Position numbers and translations under genes: made by a program. Of a DNA stretch of 64,000 nucleotides, positions 49,581 through 57,329 are shown piece by piece. Each line of letters starts with the position of its first letter. The stretch's first letter is position 1. Source of the stretch: Haloparvum alkalitolerans (GTDB lineage: Archaea > Halobacteriota > Halobacteria > Halobacteriales > Haloferacaceae). Where the stretch lies: NCBI RefSeq assembly GCF_050122995.1, contig NZ_JBNLIA010000014.1, positions 70,193-134,192 on the forward strand, read 5' to 3'. The notes under the pieces are model-generated. The model was not told the DNA's origin and searched no databases. It worked only from the letters and a program-made list of their open reading frames with translations.

Positions 49581-51221
49581 ATGACCCCTTGGCGCTCCCG
49601 GCGCGCCGTCGCTTATCTCGCGCTGGTCGCGGCGACCTCCGCGGCGCTGACGCTGCTGTACAACTACGGAATGGCGACGTGGGAGGGGGACCCGCAGCCG
49701 CTCTACCGCTCCTTTCAGGTCGTGTTCCAGACGTTCACGACCACCGGATACGGGGAGGACGCCGGCTGGTCCACGCCGCAGATGAACCTCCTGATGGTGG
49801 CGATGCAGGTGACGGGTATCGGACTGATCTTGACGGCGGTCGACGTGTTCGCGGTGCCGTGGCTCCGGTCGGCGCTTTCGCCGAGTGCGCCAACGCGCGC
49901 GCCAGAGCGGTCGGGTCACGTCGTTGTGTGCGGTTACACGCCCCGAACCGCGGAGTTTCTGGAGGAAGTCGACTCCCGCGGACGCCAGTGCGTGGTCGTC
50001 GAGGCGGACGAGGAGACGGCGATCGACCTCCACGAAGCGGACCGAGCGGTCGTCCACGGCGACCCGGAGTCGCCCGAACCGCTGCGTGCGGCTCACGTCG
50101 AAGACGCGGCCGCGGTGGTCGTGGACGCGGGGGACGAAACGAGCGCGAGCATCGCCCTCGCGACGCGGGAGCTCGACGCGGACGTGCGCGTCGTGACGCT
50201 CGTCGAGGACGACGACACCGCGGAGTACCACCGCATCGCGGGCGCCGACGAGGTGCTTTCCCCGCGCCGGATCCTCGGCGAGAGCCTCGCTCGGCGCGTC
50301 CCGACCGCCGTCTCCACCGCGGTCGACGAGGGCGTATCCGTGGGTGACGACCTCGAACTGGCAGAGTTCGGCGTCGAGGAGGCGAGCGACCTCAGGGGGC
50401 GGACGCTCGTCGAGACGGAGCTTCGCGAGCGATACGGACTCGACGTGGTCGGCGCGTGGGTCGACGGCGATTTCGAGAGTCCGGTCGACGCCGAGCGCGT
50501 CCTCAACGCCGACGTGCGGCTCCTGGTCGCGGGTACACCCGCCCAGATCGAGGAGTTTCGCGGGGCGATCACCCCGGTCGTCCGGTCGCTTACTCCCCGG
50601 AAAGTCGTCGTCATCGGCTACGGGCAGGCCGGCATGGCCGCGTCCGAGGCGGTCGACGGCGTCGGGAGCGAGGTGACCGTCCTCGACATCAGGGACTCGG
50701 AGGGCGTCGACGTAGTCGGGGACGCGCGCGACCCGGAAGTGCTCCGGGAGGCCGGCGTCACGGACGCCTCCGCGGTCGTGATCACGCTCAACGACGACAC
50801 CACGGCCATCTTCGCCACGCTCGTGGTCCGGGACATCGCCCCCGAGACGGAGGTCGTGGTCCGCGCCAACGACGCCGGGAGCGTCAGAAAGCTCCACCGC
50901 GCGGGCGCCGACTACGTCCAGTCGCTCGCCACCGTGAGCGGGCGGATGCTCGCCTCGACCGTCTTCGAGGACGAGGAGGTGTTGGCGGTCGACGAGCGCA
51001 TCAACGTGGTGAAGCTCCCGGCGGGAGAGCTGGTTGGACGGACGCTCGCGGAGGCCGGGGTTCGCTCGCGGACGGGCTGTACCGTGCTGCTCGTCGAGCG
51101 CGACGGCGAGCCGATCCGACGACTCGGCGCCGACGAGTTCCGCTTCGAACGGGACGACGAGGTCGTCCTCGCCGGCACCGACGAGAGCGTTCGCGCGTTC
51201 GAGCGGACGTTCGGAGCGTGA
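49581..51221 (+). CDS. TrkA-type two-TM potassium channel with two RCK domains
   Basis: A 546-residue cation channel or transporter subunit. Two transmembrane helices flank a pore loop TFTTTGYGEDAGW, whose TTTGYGE resembles a potassium selectivity filter. Then follow a first TrkA-N Rossmann domain (HVVVCGYTPRTAEFLEEV), a TrkA-C domain (about residues 255-330), a second TrkA-N domain (KVVVIGYGQAGMAASEAV) and a final TrkA-C domain. Ligand gating by NAD(H) or nucleotides is known for such domains. It stands alone, with a membrane protein gene converging on it. Confidence 0.87.
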   Translation: MTPWRSRRAVAYLALVAATSAALTLLYNYGMATWEGDPQPLYRSFQVVFQTFTTTGYGEDAGWSTPQMNLLMVAMQVTGIGLILTAVDVFAVPWLRSALSPSAPTRAPERSGHVVVCGYTPRTAEFLEEVDSRGRQCVVVEADEETAIDLHEADRAVVHGDPESPEPLRAAHVEDAAAVVVDAGDETSASIALATRELDADVRVVTLVEDDDTAEYHRIAGADEVLSPRRILGESLARRVPTAVSTAVDEGVSVGDDLELAEFGVEEASDLRGRTLVETELRERYGLDVVGAWVDGDFESPVDAERVLNADVRLLVAGTPAQIEEFRGAITPVVRSLTPRKVVVIGYGQAGMAASEAVDGVGSEVTVLDIRDSEGVDVVGDARDPEVLREAGVTDASAVVITLNDDTTAIFATLVVRDIAPETEVVVRANDAGSVRKLHRAGADYVQSLATVSGRMLASTVFEDEEVLAVDERINVVKLPAGELVGRTLAEAGVRSRTGCTVLLVERDGEPIRRLGADEFRFERDDEVVLAGTDESVRAFERTFGA

Positions 51222-51254
51222 GGCCGTCCCGCAGAGCCCCATCAGCCGACGACA

Positions 51255-51743
51255 CTACGGAGGCGACCCCGTCGGCAGCGCGAACACCAGCGAGAGGAGG
51301 AAGAACGGCACGGCGAGCGTCAGGGTGTAGAGGGTCGTCGCCCCGGCCACGGACGCCCACGTCCGCGGGCCGTACCCCGTCTCGTTCCAGTCGATCCCGA
51401 GTCGGGGGAGCCCGGCCGTCGCCGCTATCGGGAGTCCGAGGAGGTACCCGATCCCCAGCCCGACGACCGCGTCGAGCATCGCGTTGGCCGTGGAGGCGGG
51501 CCCCGTCACGGGGGCGTTCAGCGCCGCGAGCACGCCAACCGACCACGGGACTCCGAGCCCGACGGTCAGGAGGACGTAGGCCGGATACGGTGAGTCAGTG
51601 GGGGGTACGGCCGCGAACAGCGCGCGGATCCGGCTGGACAGCAGAAACACCGCGGTCGGAACCGCCGCGAACGCGCCGGGGACGAGGAGCAGCAACGCGG
51701 CCACCGCGAGACCGACCGCGGCGTCGAGTTGGAGGGGCAGCAT
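51255..51743 (-). CDS. Hypothetical membrane protein
   Basis: A 162-residue protein with four or five hydrophobic segments and no recognised family. The ATG of MLPLQLDAAVG starts it in the membrane; an upstream ATG eleven codons away (51776) is in frame. It converges with the channel gene at 51221. Confidence 0.6.
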   Translation of the reverse strand: MLPLQLDAAVGLAVAALLLLVPGAFAAVPTAVFLLSSRIRALFAAVPPTDSPYPAYVLLTVGLGVPWSVGVLAALNAPVTGPASTANAMLDAVVGLGIGYLLGLPIAATAGLPRLGIDWNETGYGPRTWASVAGATTLYTLTLAVPFFLLSLVFALPTGSPP

Positions 51744-51867
51744 GCGTGTATCAGCGGCCGCCGCCGACAAAAGCATGGGTGTGTGGAGCGTCGGGCGATC
51801 GATCCGGCACGCACTACGGCGGGGTTCGCTTCGGTGCGTATTCCGGGCGGTTCGCTTCGGGTGCGTA

Positions 51868-53070
51868 CTACGGCGCGGCCTGTTTCGTCGAGACCAGTTC
51901 GATCACGTCGCGGTGGGAGAGCTCGTGGTCCTTCGACACCTGTCGGTTGCTCCGGCAGTCCGTGCCGTGGAGCAGGCCCTCGCCGATGTCGGAGTGGATG
52001 TGGAACGCGAAGTCCTCCGTCGTCGACCCTTCGGGGAGGATGAAGCAGTCGCGGAAGACGCCCTTCTCGTCCTTGCTGCCGTTCGCGGACCCGGGGAAGA
52101 CGGCGATACAGTCGAGCACGTCGAAGACGGCTTCTTCGAGGGCCTGTTGAACCCCGGTGCCGCCGTAGCCCTCGACGAACTCCTCGATCTGTCGGAGGCC
52201 GGCCTCCTGCTCGTCGGAGACGTCGCCGACGATGTCGAACGCGTCGTCGCCCGCGGTGTAGTCGACGACGCCCGCCTCGGCGGCGTTCTTGAGCGCCTTC
52301 TCCGCGTGCGCGCTCGCGGGGACGAACGAGAGGTGGTCGTACTCGGGGTCGTCCGTGATCGTCTCCCAGTTCTCCTGTGCCTCGGGCGTGTCCATCTTGT
52401 TGGCGGCGACGACCATCGGCTTCGTGCGCTTGCGGATCTCGCGGGCGAGCTCCTCGCGGTCGTCGTCGTCCCACGTCTCGGGGTCGAGTTCGAGCCCCTG
52501 CGCGAGAATGACCTGCTTCATCTCGTCCTCGCCGATGCCGAACGCGGACATCTGCTCGGCGAGGTCCGCCTCGATGGCGGCCTCGGCGCCGTGGTACTTC
52601 GTCTCGTACTTGTCGATGCCCTTGCCGAGCACGTCGAGGTACCACTGGTCGAGTTCCTCCTCGAGGAAGTCGATGTCCTCGCGGGGGTCGTGGCCCTCCG
52701 TCGCCTCGCCCTCGATGTCGGTCTTGCCGGAGAAGTCGACGACGTGGACCAGCACGTCGGTCTCGTTGAGGTCCGAGAGGAACTGGTTGCCGAGGCCGCG
52801 GCCCTCGTGGGCGCCGGGGACGAGTCCGGCCACGTCGACGAGCTGGACCGGGACGAACCGGGTGCCGTCCTCGCAGACGCCGACGCTCGGCGTGCAGGTC
52901 TCGTCGAACTCAGGGGCGGCGCAGTCGACGCGGACGTACGCCTCGCCCACGCTCGGGTCGATGGTCGTGAACGGGTACGCGCCCTCCGGCACGTCGTTCA
53001 TCGTGGCGGCGTTGAAGAAGGTCGACTTGCCCACCGAGGGCTTGCCGACGAGGCCGATCCGATAACTCAT
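51868..53070 (-). CDS. ychF: YchF-type ATPase/GTPase
   Basis: A 400-residue Obg-family P-loop protein. The G1 loop GKPSVGKSTFFNA, G3 DVAGLVPGA and NKMD-like MVVAANKMDTPEA are visible. A coiled-coil insertion follows in residues about 130-210. The C-terminal TGS domain is recognisable in FAFHIHSDIGEGLLHGTDCR, split in two. YchF binds ribosomes and favours ATP over GTP in bacteria and humans; in archaea the role is inferred. The start ATG is the one directly before the G1 loop, with a TATA element at the leaderless spacing. Confidence 0.92.
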   Translation of the reverse strand: MSYRIGLVGKPSVGKSTFFNAATMNDVPEGAYPFTTIDPSVGEAYVRVDCAAPEFDETCTPSVGVCEDGTRFVPVQLVDVAGLVPGAHEGRGLGNQFLSDLNETDVLVHVVDFSGKTDIEGEATEGHDPREDIDFLEEELDQWYLDVLGKGIDKYETKYHGAEAAIEADLAEQMSAFGIGEDEMKQVILAQGLELDPETWDDDDREELAREIRKRTKPMVVAANKMDTPEAQENWETITDDPEYDHLSFVPASAHAEKALKNAAEAGVVDYTAGDDAFDIVGDVSDEQEAGLRQIEEFVEGYGGTGVQQALEEAVFDVLDCIAVFPGSANGSKDEKGVFRDCFILPEGSTTEDFAFHIHSDIGEGLLHGTDCRSNRQVSKDHELSHRDVIELVSTKQAAP

Positions 53071-53091
53071 TACCCGCGTTGCGCGACGGAC

Positions 53092-53100
53092 GGTAAAAAG
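53092..53100 (-). promoter_or_regulatory. TATA element for ychF
   Basis: CTTTTTACC on the minus strand lies about 23-30 bases before the ATG at 53070, the usual leaderless position. Confidence 0.55.
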
Positions 53101-53158
53101 GCGTGCGAGAGACGCGGTGGTGTGGGGCACTGTCGCACGCAACGCCGGCCGGAGCAAC

Positions 53159-53221
53159 CTCACTCGGAGGTCGGTCGTCCTCACTCGAAGGTCGGTCGTT
53201 CTCACTCGAAGGTCGGCCGCT
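53159..53221. repeat. Three-copy 21-bp repeat at queC 3' end
   Basis: Units at 53159, 53180 and 53201 each read CTCACTCGRAGGTCGGYCG plus two bases. The last unit contains the final codons and stop of queC (reading RPTFE-stop on the minus strand). The other two are duplications downstream of the stop in the same phase. Such a duplication leaves the protein unchanged. Confidence 0.8.
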
Positions 53222-53957
53222 CCGCGTACGGGATCGGGTCGCGCTCGCCGACGTTGCGGAACGCCTCCAGTCGGAACGCGCAGGCGTCGCAGGTACCGCA
53301 GGCCGGCTCGTCGTCGCGGTAGCAGGACCACGTGATCCCGTAAGGCACGTCGAGTTCCAGCCCGCGCTCCACGATGTCGGTCTTCGAGTCGCGGACGAAC
53401 GGGACCTCCAGCGCGATGTCGGTCTCGGGTTTGGTCCCCACGTCGACCATCGCCTCGAAGGCGTCGAAGAACTCGGGGCGGCAGTCGGGGTAGCCGGAGT
53501 AGTCCTCGGAATGGGCGCCGACGAAGACGGCGTCGCAGTCGTTCGCCTCCGCGTACGAGACCGCCATCGACAGCAGGTTCGCGTTGCGGAACGGGACGTA
53601 GGAGGTGGGGATTTCGTCGCCGTCGAGGTCCGCGTCCGCGACCGTCAGTTCGTCGTCCGTGAGCGAGGAGGCGCCGATGCGGCTCAGGTGGTCCGTCTCG
53701 ATGTGTAGGAAGTCCGCGACGGGCAGGTCCTCGCGCTCCGCGAGCGCCCGGGCGCACTCGTACTCCTTCGTCTCCGTGTTCTGTCCGTAGGAGGTGTGCA
53801 GGAAGTAGAGGTCGTAGCCGCGCGCGGCGGCCTCGTAGGCGGTCGTTGCACTGTCCATCCCCCCGGAGACGAGGACGACGGCGCGCTTATCGTCCCCGTC
53901 AGCGGTGGCGTTCTCTTCGGCGAGTCGATCATCGGTCGCGTTGTCTGAGTCGGTCAT
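53202..53957 (-). CDS. queC: 7-cyano-7-deazaguanine synthase QueC
   Basis: A 251-residue ATP-dependent enzyme converting 7-carboxy-7-deazaguanine to preQ0, the precursor of archaeosine in tRNA. The PP-loop is VLVSGGMDSATTA. LHTSYGQNTETKEYECARAL is the family pattern, and the zinc ligands appear in CYRDDEPACGTCDACAFR. A 25-residue acidic leader precedes the PP-loop. It lies 90 bases downstream of queE. Confidence 0.93.
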   Translation of the reverse strand: MTDSDNATDDRLAEENATADGDDKRAVVLVSGGMDSATTAYEAAARGYDLYFLHTSYGQNTETKEYECARALAEREDLPVADFLHIETDHLSRIGASSLTDDELTVADADLDGDEIPTSYVPFRNANLLSMAVSYAEANDCDAVFVGAHSEDYSGYPDCRPEFFDAFEAMVDVGTKPETDIALEVPFVRDSKTDIVERGLELDVPYGITWSCYRDDEPACGTCDACAFRLEAFRNVGERDPIPYAERPTFE

Positions 53958-54047
53958 GGGATCGTGTCGGTGGCTGTCGTTCTTGTTCCGGTTCTTGTTC
54001 AGCTCTGGTAGCGGTTCCTTTCGGCCGGAGCGGCGTCGGCGAACCGG

Positions 54048-54965
54048 TCACGTCTCCGGCGCGTCGTTCCACAGGTCGACGTGGAGCCGTGGGGTGTACC
54101 GGTAGCCGTGTTCGAGCGCGAGGTCCGCGACGACGCGGCGCGTCTCCGCGAGCCGGTCCCGCGTCTGTCCCTCCGGCATCAGCAGGACGCGGTCGTCCGG
54201 GAGGGCGGATCGGTCGGGAGTTCCGGAGACGGCGGCGTCGTCCGCGAACGCCCGCTCGTCGAGGCGGTCGCGCACGTCCGCGACCAGCGACTCGATCTCC
54301 GGCAGGTCGTCGGGCCCGGTGACGACGAACTTCAGCTGCGTGTGGTACCGGGCCGCGAGCGTCGCGAGCGCGTCCACGTCCAGCCGCTCGGCCTCGTGTT
54401 TCTCGGCCCAGCGCTCCATCGCCGCCTCGGAGGGCGCTTCCTCGTCGGACGCGGGGTCCGTCACCTGCTCGGGATCGACGCCCGCGGGCGGACGCTCGGG
54501 CGAGGGCGTCGAGGAGGCGAGTTTCGGGCTCACGCTGGCGAGGTCGATGGGCGTCTCCGGCGGCGGAACGACTGTCCCGTTCGTCTCCACCGTGAGGTGG
54601 TAGCCGCGGTCGTCCAGCGCGCGGAGCAGGTCGACCGCCGCGTCGTGGATCAGCGGCTCGCCGCCGGTGAGGACGACGTGGTCCGGGTCGCGGGCCGCGA
54701 CCTCGTCGAGGATCGACTCGCGGTCCATCCACGCGCCGGTCGGCTCCCACGACGTGTGGTAGGAGTCGCAGAACCAGCAGCGCAGGTTACACCCGGAAGT
54801 GCGGACGAACGTCGAGGGCTGCCCCGCGAGCGTCCCCTCGCCCTGCAGCGAAGCGAACAGCTCGTTGATCGGGAGCGCGCCCTCCGCGCCGGTGGATACC
54901 GAGGTGGCGTCCGCGCCTGCACCGACATCTGCTCCGGTCGCGTTCGGGTCGCTGGAGACCGGCAT
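54048..54965 (-). CDS. queE: 7-carboxy-7-deazaguanine synthase QueE
   Basis: A 305-residue radical SAM enzyme that makes 7-carboxy-7-deazaguanine from 6-carboxytetrahydropterin. The cluster motif is C-x3-C-x2-C in TSGCNLRCWFCDSYHTSW, and the SAM-binding GGEP in HVVLTGGEPLIHD. INELFASLQGEGTLAG is the family entry motif. An insert of about 50 acidic, Pro-rich residues lies in the middle (near residues 150-200) compared with short bacterial QueE. The ATG overlaps the queD stop codon (TAATG). Confidence 0.92.
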   Translation of the reverse strand: MPVSSDPNATGADVGAGADATSVSTGAEGALPINELFASLQGEGTLAGQPSTFVRTSGCNLRCWFCDSYHTSWEPTGAWMDRESILDEVAARDPDHVVLTGGEPLIHDAAVDLLRALDDRGYHLTVETNGTVVPPPETPIDLASVSPKLASSTPSPERPPAGVDPEQVTDPASDEEAPSEAAMERWAEKHEAERLDVDALATLAARYHTQLKFVVTGPDDLPEIESLVADVRDRLDERAFADDAAVSGTPDRSALPDDRVLLMPEGQTRDRLAETRRVVADLALEHGYRYTPRLHVDLWNDAPET

Positions 54966-55423
54966 TACGGCCCGGCCCGAAGCTCGCCCGTCTCGCGGAC
55001 CTCCGCCTTGACCGCGGTGACGGTGTCCGGAAGCCGGGCGTGGAGCTTCTCCTCCAAGAGCGCCCCCATCACCTCCGCAGTCGGCGGCGCCTCGAGGACG
55101 ACCGTCCCGTCCGCGTCGCCCGCCTCCGCGAAGGCGTCGACGAGCGGGTCGCCCGCCTCCAGCAGGAAGCGGTGGTCCCACTCCTCGATGACGTCCGTGA
55201 CGACGCCCTTGTCGACGACCCACCCCTCCTCGGTGAGCGCGCCGCGGACCGTCACCGACACCTCGTAGTTGTGCCCGTGCGGCCGACTGCACTTGCCGTC
55301 GTGGTGTTGGAGCCGATGCCCGGTCGAGATGCGGATCGGCCGATCACCGCCGATGCGAAGGGAGCGTTCGCCGAGACGGTCGATGGTTGTCCCGGAAGGC
55401 TCCTTAGATATTCTCTGAGACAT
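54965..55423 (-). CDS. queD: 6-carboxytetrahydropterin synthase QueD
   Basis: A 152-residue enzyme of the 6-pyruvoyltetrahydropterin synthase fold, the step before QueE in preQ0 synthesis. The zinc-binding His pattern is visible in STGHRL and SRPHGHNYEV, and the catalytic Cys in HDGKCSRPHGH. DHRFLLEAGDP matches the DHRxL motif. The N-terminal extension of about 25 residues is not conserved. It is the first gene of queD-queE-queC, all on the minus strand. Confidence 0.92.
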   Translation of the reverse strand: MSQRISKEPSGTTIDRLGERSLRIGGDRPIRISTGHRLQHHDGKCSRPHGHNYEVSVTVRGALTEEGWVVDKGVVTDVIEEWDHRFLLEAGDPLVDAFAEAGDADGTVVLEAPPTAEVMGALLEEKLHARLPDTVTAVKAEVRETGELRAGP

Positions 55424-55443
55424 ACTGGGGGATTATCCTTTTG

Positions 55444-55456
55444 CTATTTAAAAACG
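55444..55456 (-). promoter_or_regulatory. TATA element of the que operon
   Basis: CGTTTTTAAATAG on the minus strand is centred about 26 bases upstream of the queD ATG at 55423. It is a strong AT-rich element. Confidence 0.65.
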
Positions 55457-55650
55457 AGGAATGTCGATCGTCGGCCGTCGCTGCTGCTGTCGACCGGTAA
55501 CTGCGGTGCCGTCAACTGGAACCGGAAGTGCTGTCGACCGGGACCGGAAGTGCTGCACGACGCGCGGGCGAAAAGAGGTTAATTAGCGACTCTACTGGCG
55601 GTTCGGTCGGGGGTTCCGACACGCGAGCCGGCGGGATCGAGCTCCGGAGG

Positions 55651-55887
55651 TTACTTTCCGGCGCTGTTCGCGCCCTCGGCCGCGTCACTGCCGCCTGGGG
55701 TGAGGTCGCGGATGGCCTCGCCAAACCCGTCCTTCGCGTCGCCGGCCGACGAGCCGACCGTCTCGAGGATGTCCCCGACGAAGTCCGGCACCGGCCCGGG
55801 CAGCTCCGACGGCGGACCGGCCTGCGCGACGAAGTTGGCTGCGTCCTGTGCGAACGTCACCATCGTGATCGGGTCTGCTTCGAACAT
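55651..55887 (-). CDS. Small hypothetical haloarchaeal protein
   Basis: A 78-residue protein beginning MFEADPITMVTFAQDAANF. It has amphipathic segments and two Pro/Gly turns (GPPSELPGPVPDFVG), then an Asp/Gly/Ser tail. I do not recognise a family with a known role, though similar short proteins occur in haloarchaea. A TATA-like CTTTTGTTG at about 55912-55920 fits a leaderless start. Confidence 0.6.
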   Translation of the reverse strand: MFEADPITMVTFAQDAANFVAQAGPPSELPGPVPDFVGDILETVGSSAGDAKDGFGEAIRDLTPGGSDAAEGANSAGK

Positions 55888-56120
55888 TGCAACTCGTCGT
55901 ACCGGGTGGGGCAACAAAAGGGGGTGAAGTGCTGAACCCGGTTTGGAGGCGTATTAACCCGATTTAACGCGGTTGCTGGTCGAGTGAAACGGCTTTCGTA
56001 CTCCTCTCTCGGCGGAACCGGAAAATCGGCCCGTTTGCCGTCGTGTGCTGTCCGACCCGACGAGCACGCGGCGGTTTCCACGGACCTCCGTCTCCGAAGG
56101 ATGGTCGTTGGAAGAACTAG

Positions 56121-56194
56121 TCCGGCCTCCCCGAATTGAACGGGGGACATGCCGATCTACAGTCGGCTGCTCTACCAGGCTGAGCTAAGGCCGG
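56121..56194 (-). tRNA. tRNA-Tyr (GUA)
   Basis: A complete cloverleaf on the minus strand. The acceptor stem CCGGCCT pairs with AGGCCGG, followed by discriminator A. D-arm: GCTCAGCCTGGTAGAGC. Anticodon stem GCCGA/TCGGC around loop CTGTAGA, anticodon GTA. T-arm CCCCG/CGGGG with loop TTCAATT. The CCA is not encoded. There is no intron in the anticodon loop. It is the only tRNA I can see in the window. Confidence 0.95.
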
Positions 56195-56355
56195 CCTGTC
56201 TACGAGTAAGCGCTGGCCCCGACTTAAGGATTCTCTTTCGGGAGCAGAGTGGGTGTGCGTGTCGTGGGCCCCTCGGTCGGTTTCGCGGGCGGCGATCTCG
56301 CGGGCGTCGATCGCGACCCCGAGCGCTTTTTCTCCGTCGGGGCGCAGGTCCGGGT

Positions 56356-57282
56356 ATGAGTGACGAGGGCGACCGCCAGGCGACGTTCGGCAGCGACGGG
56401 GACCTGGAGACCGAGACGCCGCCCGAGGCGACCGGCGAGAACGACTTCGGGGAGCGGAAGGAGCCGGACGAGACCGACGGCGGGTACAACCGGTACGCCG
56501 TCTCCAGCTTGCTCCAGAAGGCCGTCCGTCGGTCCGACGAGGAGGTTGCGGCGTGGGCGGCGTGGGAGCTGTCCCGGTCGGGGTACGCGTGGAACCTCTG
56601 GGACCGGCTCAACCTCTACGTCGTCGAGGACCTCCGGGCGGGCCACGAGGTCGCGCTGACGATCGAGCGCTACGAGGACCTCGCGACGGAGCGGTGGGAG
56701 TCGGACGAGTGGAAGGGGCGGATCTGTGCGATCCACGCCGCGCTCGCGGCCGCGCGTGCGCCCTCGACGCGGGAGTCGCCGAACGCCGACGAGTACTTCC
56801 GGACGGTCGCGGACCTGCGCGCGGACGCGAAGGCGCGGAACGCGACGCCCTCTCACGACTTCCCAGTGGGGGACTTGGAACGCGATGGGGAGTTCGACGT
56901 GGTGTTCGACCAGCACACCGGCGAAGGGGCCAAGCGCGACCGCGGGACGAAGTTCTTCAAAACGCGCGGTGCGCGCGTGGGGCCGGAGGGCGAAGACGAG
57001 CAGAGCGCGCGCTGGCAGCGGCTGTCGATGATCCTCGACGACGAGGTCGACTACACGGAGGCGGAGTTGGAGCAGGCCGTGGCCGCGGTTGACCGTGATT
57101 CACGGTGGGGGGAGCCGTCCGCTGGTGGGTCGTCGAAAGATGAGAAGACGGACGCCGAAAACGGTTCAGAAAACGGCGGGCAGAACGGCGATGGTTCAGA
57201 AAACGGCGGGCAGAACGGCGATGGTTCAGAAAACGAACCCGGGGACGAAACCGGAAGCGGGACGCTTGAGGACTTCTCGTAG
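56356..57282 (+). CDS. Hypothetical protein with RarA/MgsA C-terminal-like helical domain
   Basis: A 308-residue protein. The acidic N terminus (about 1-45) is followed by a helical domain. Its SSLLQKAVRRSDEEVAAWAAWEL, read in parts, and ICAIHAALAAARAPSTRES resemble the C-terminal oligomerisation region of RarA/MgsA-type AAA+ proteins. No Walker motifs are present. The C-terminal 60 residues are low complexity, with two exact 10-residue repeats GSENGGQNGD. The resemblance is weak, so other assignments are possible. It converges on the XPB gene with 47 bases between stops. Confidence 0.5.
   Translation: MSDEGDRQATFGSDGDLETETPPEATGENDFGERKEPDETDGGYNRYAVSSLLQKAVRRSDEEVAAWAAWELSRSGYAWNLWDRLNLYVVEDLRAGHEVALTIERYEDLATERWESDEWKGRICAIHAALAAARAPSTRESPNADEYFRTVADLRADAKARNATPSHDFPVGDLERDGEFDVVFDQHTGEGAKRDRGTKFFKTRGARVGPEGEDEQSARWQRLSMILDDEVDYTEAELEQAVAAVDRDSRWGEPSAGGSSKDEKTDAENGSENGGQNGDGSENGGQNGDGSENEPGDETGSGTLEDFS
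57163..57235 (+). repeat. 30-bp coding tandem repeat
   Basis: Two identical 30-base units at 57163 and 57193, then a partial third. Each starts GGTTCAGAAAACGGCGGGCA and encodes GSENGGQNGD. They form the disordered tail of the protein beginning at 56356. Identity at the DNA level implies a recent duplication. Confidence 0.85.
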
Positions 57283-57329
57283 GGATTTCGGGTCGCTCGG
57301 TTACGGACTGCTTTCGGATTACTTTCGGA

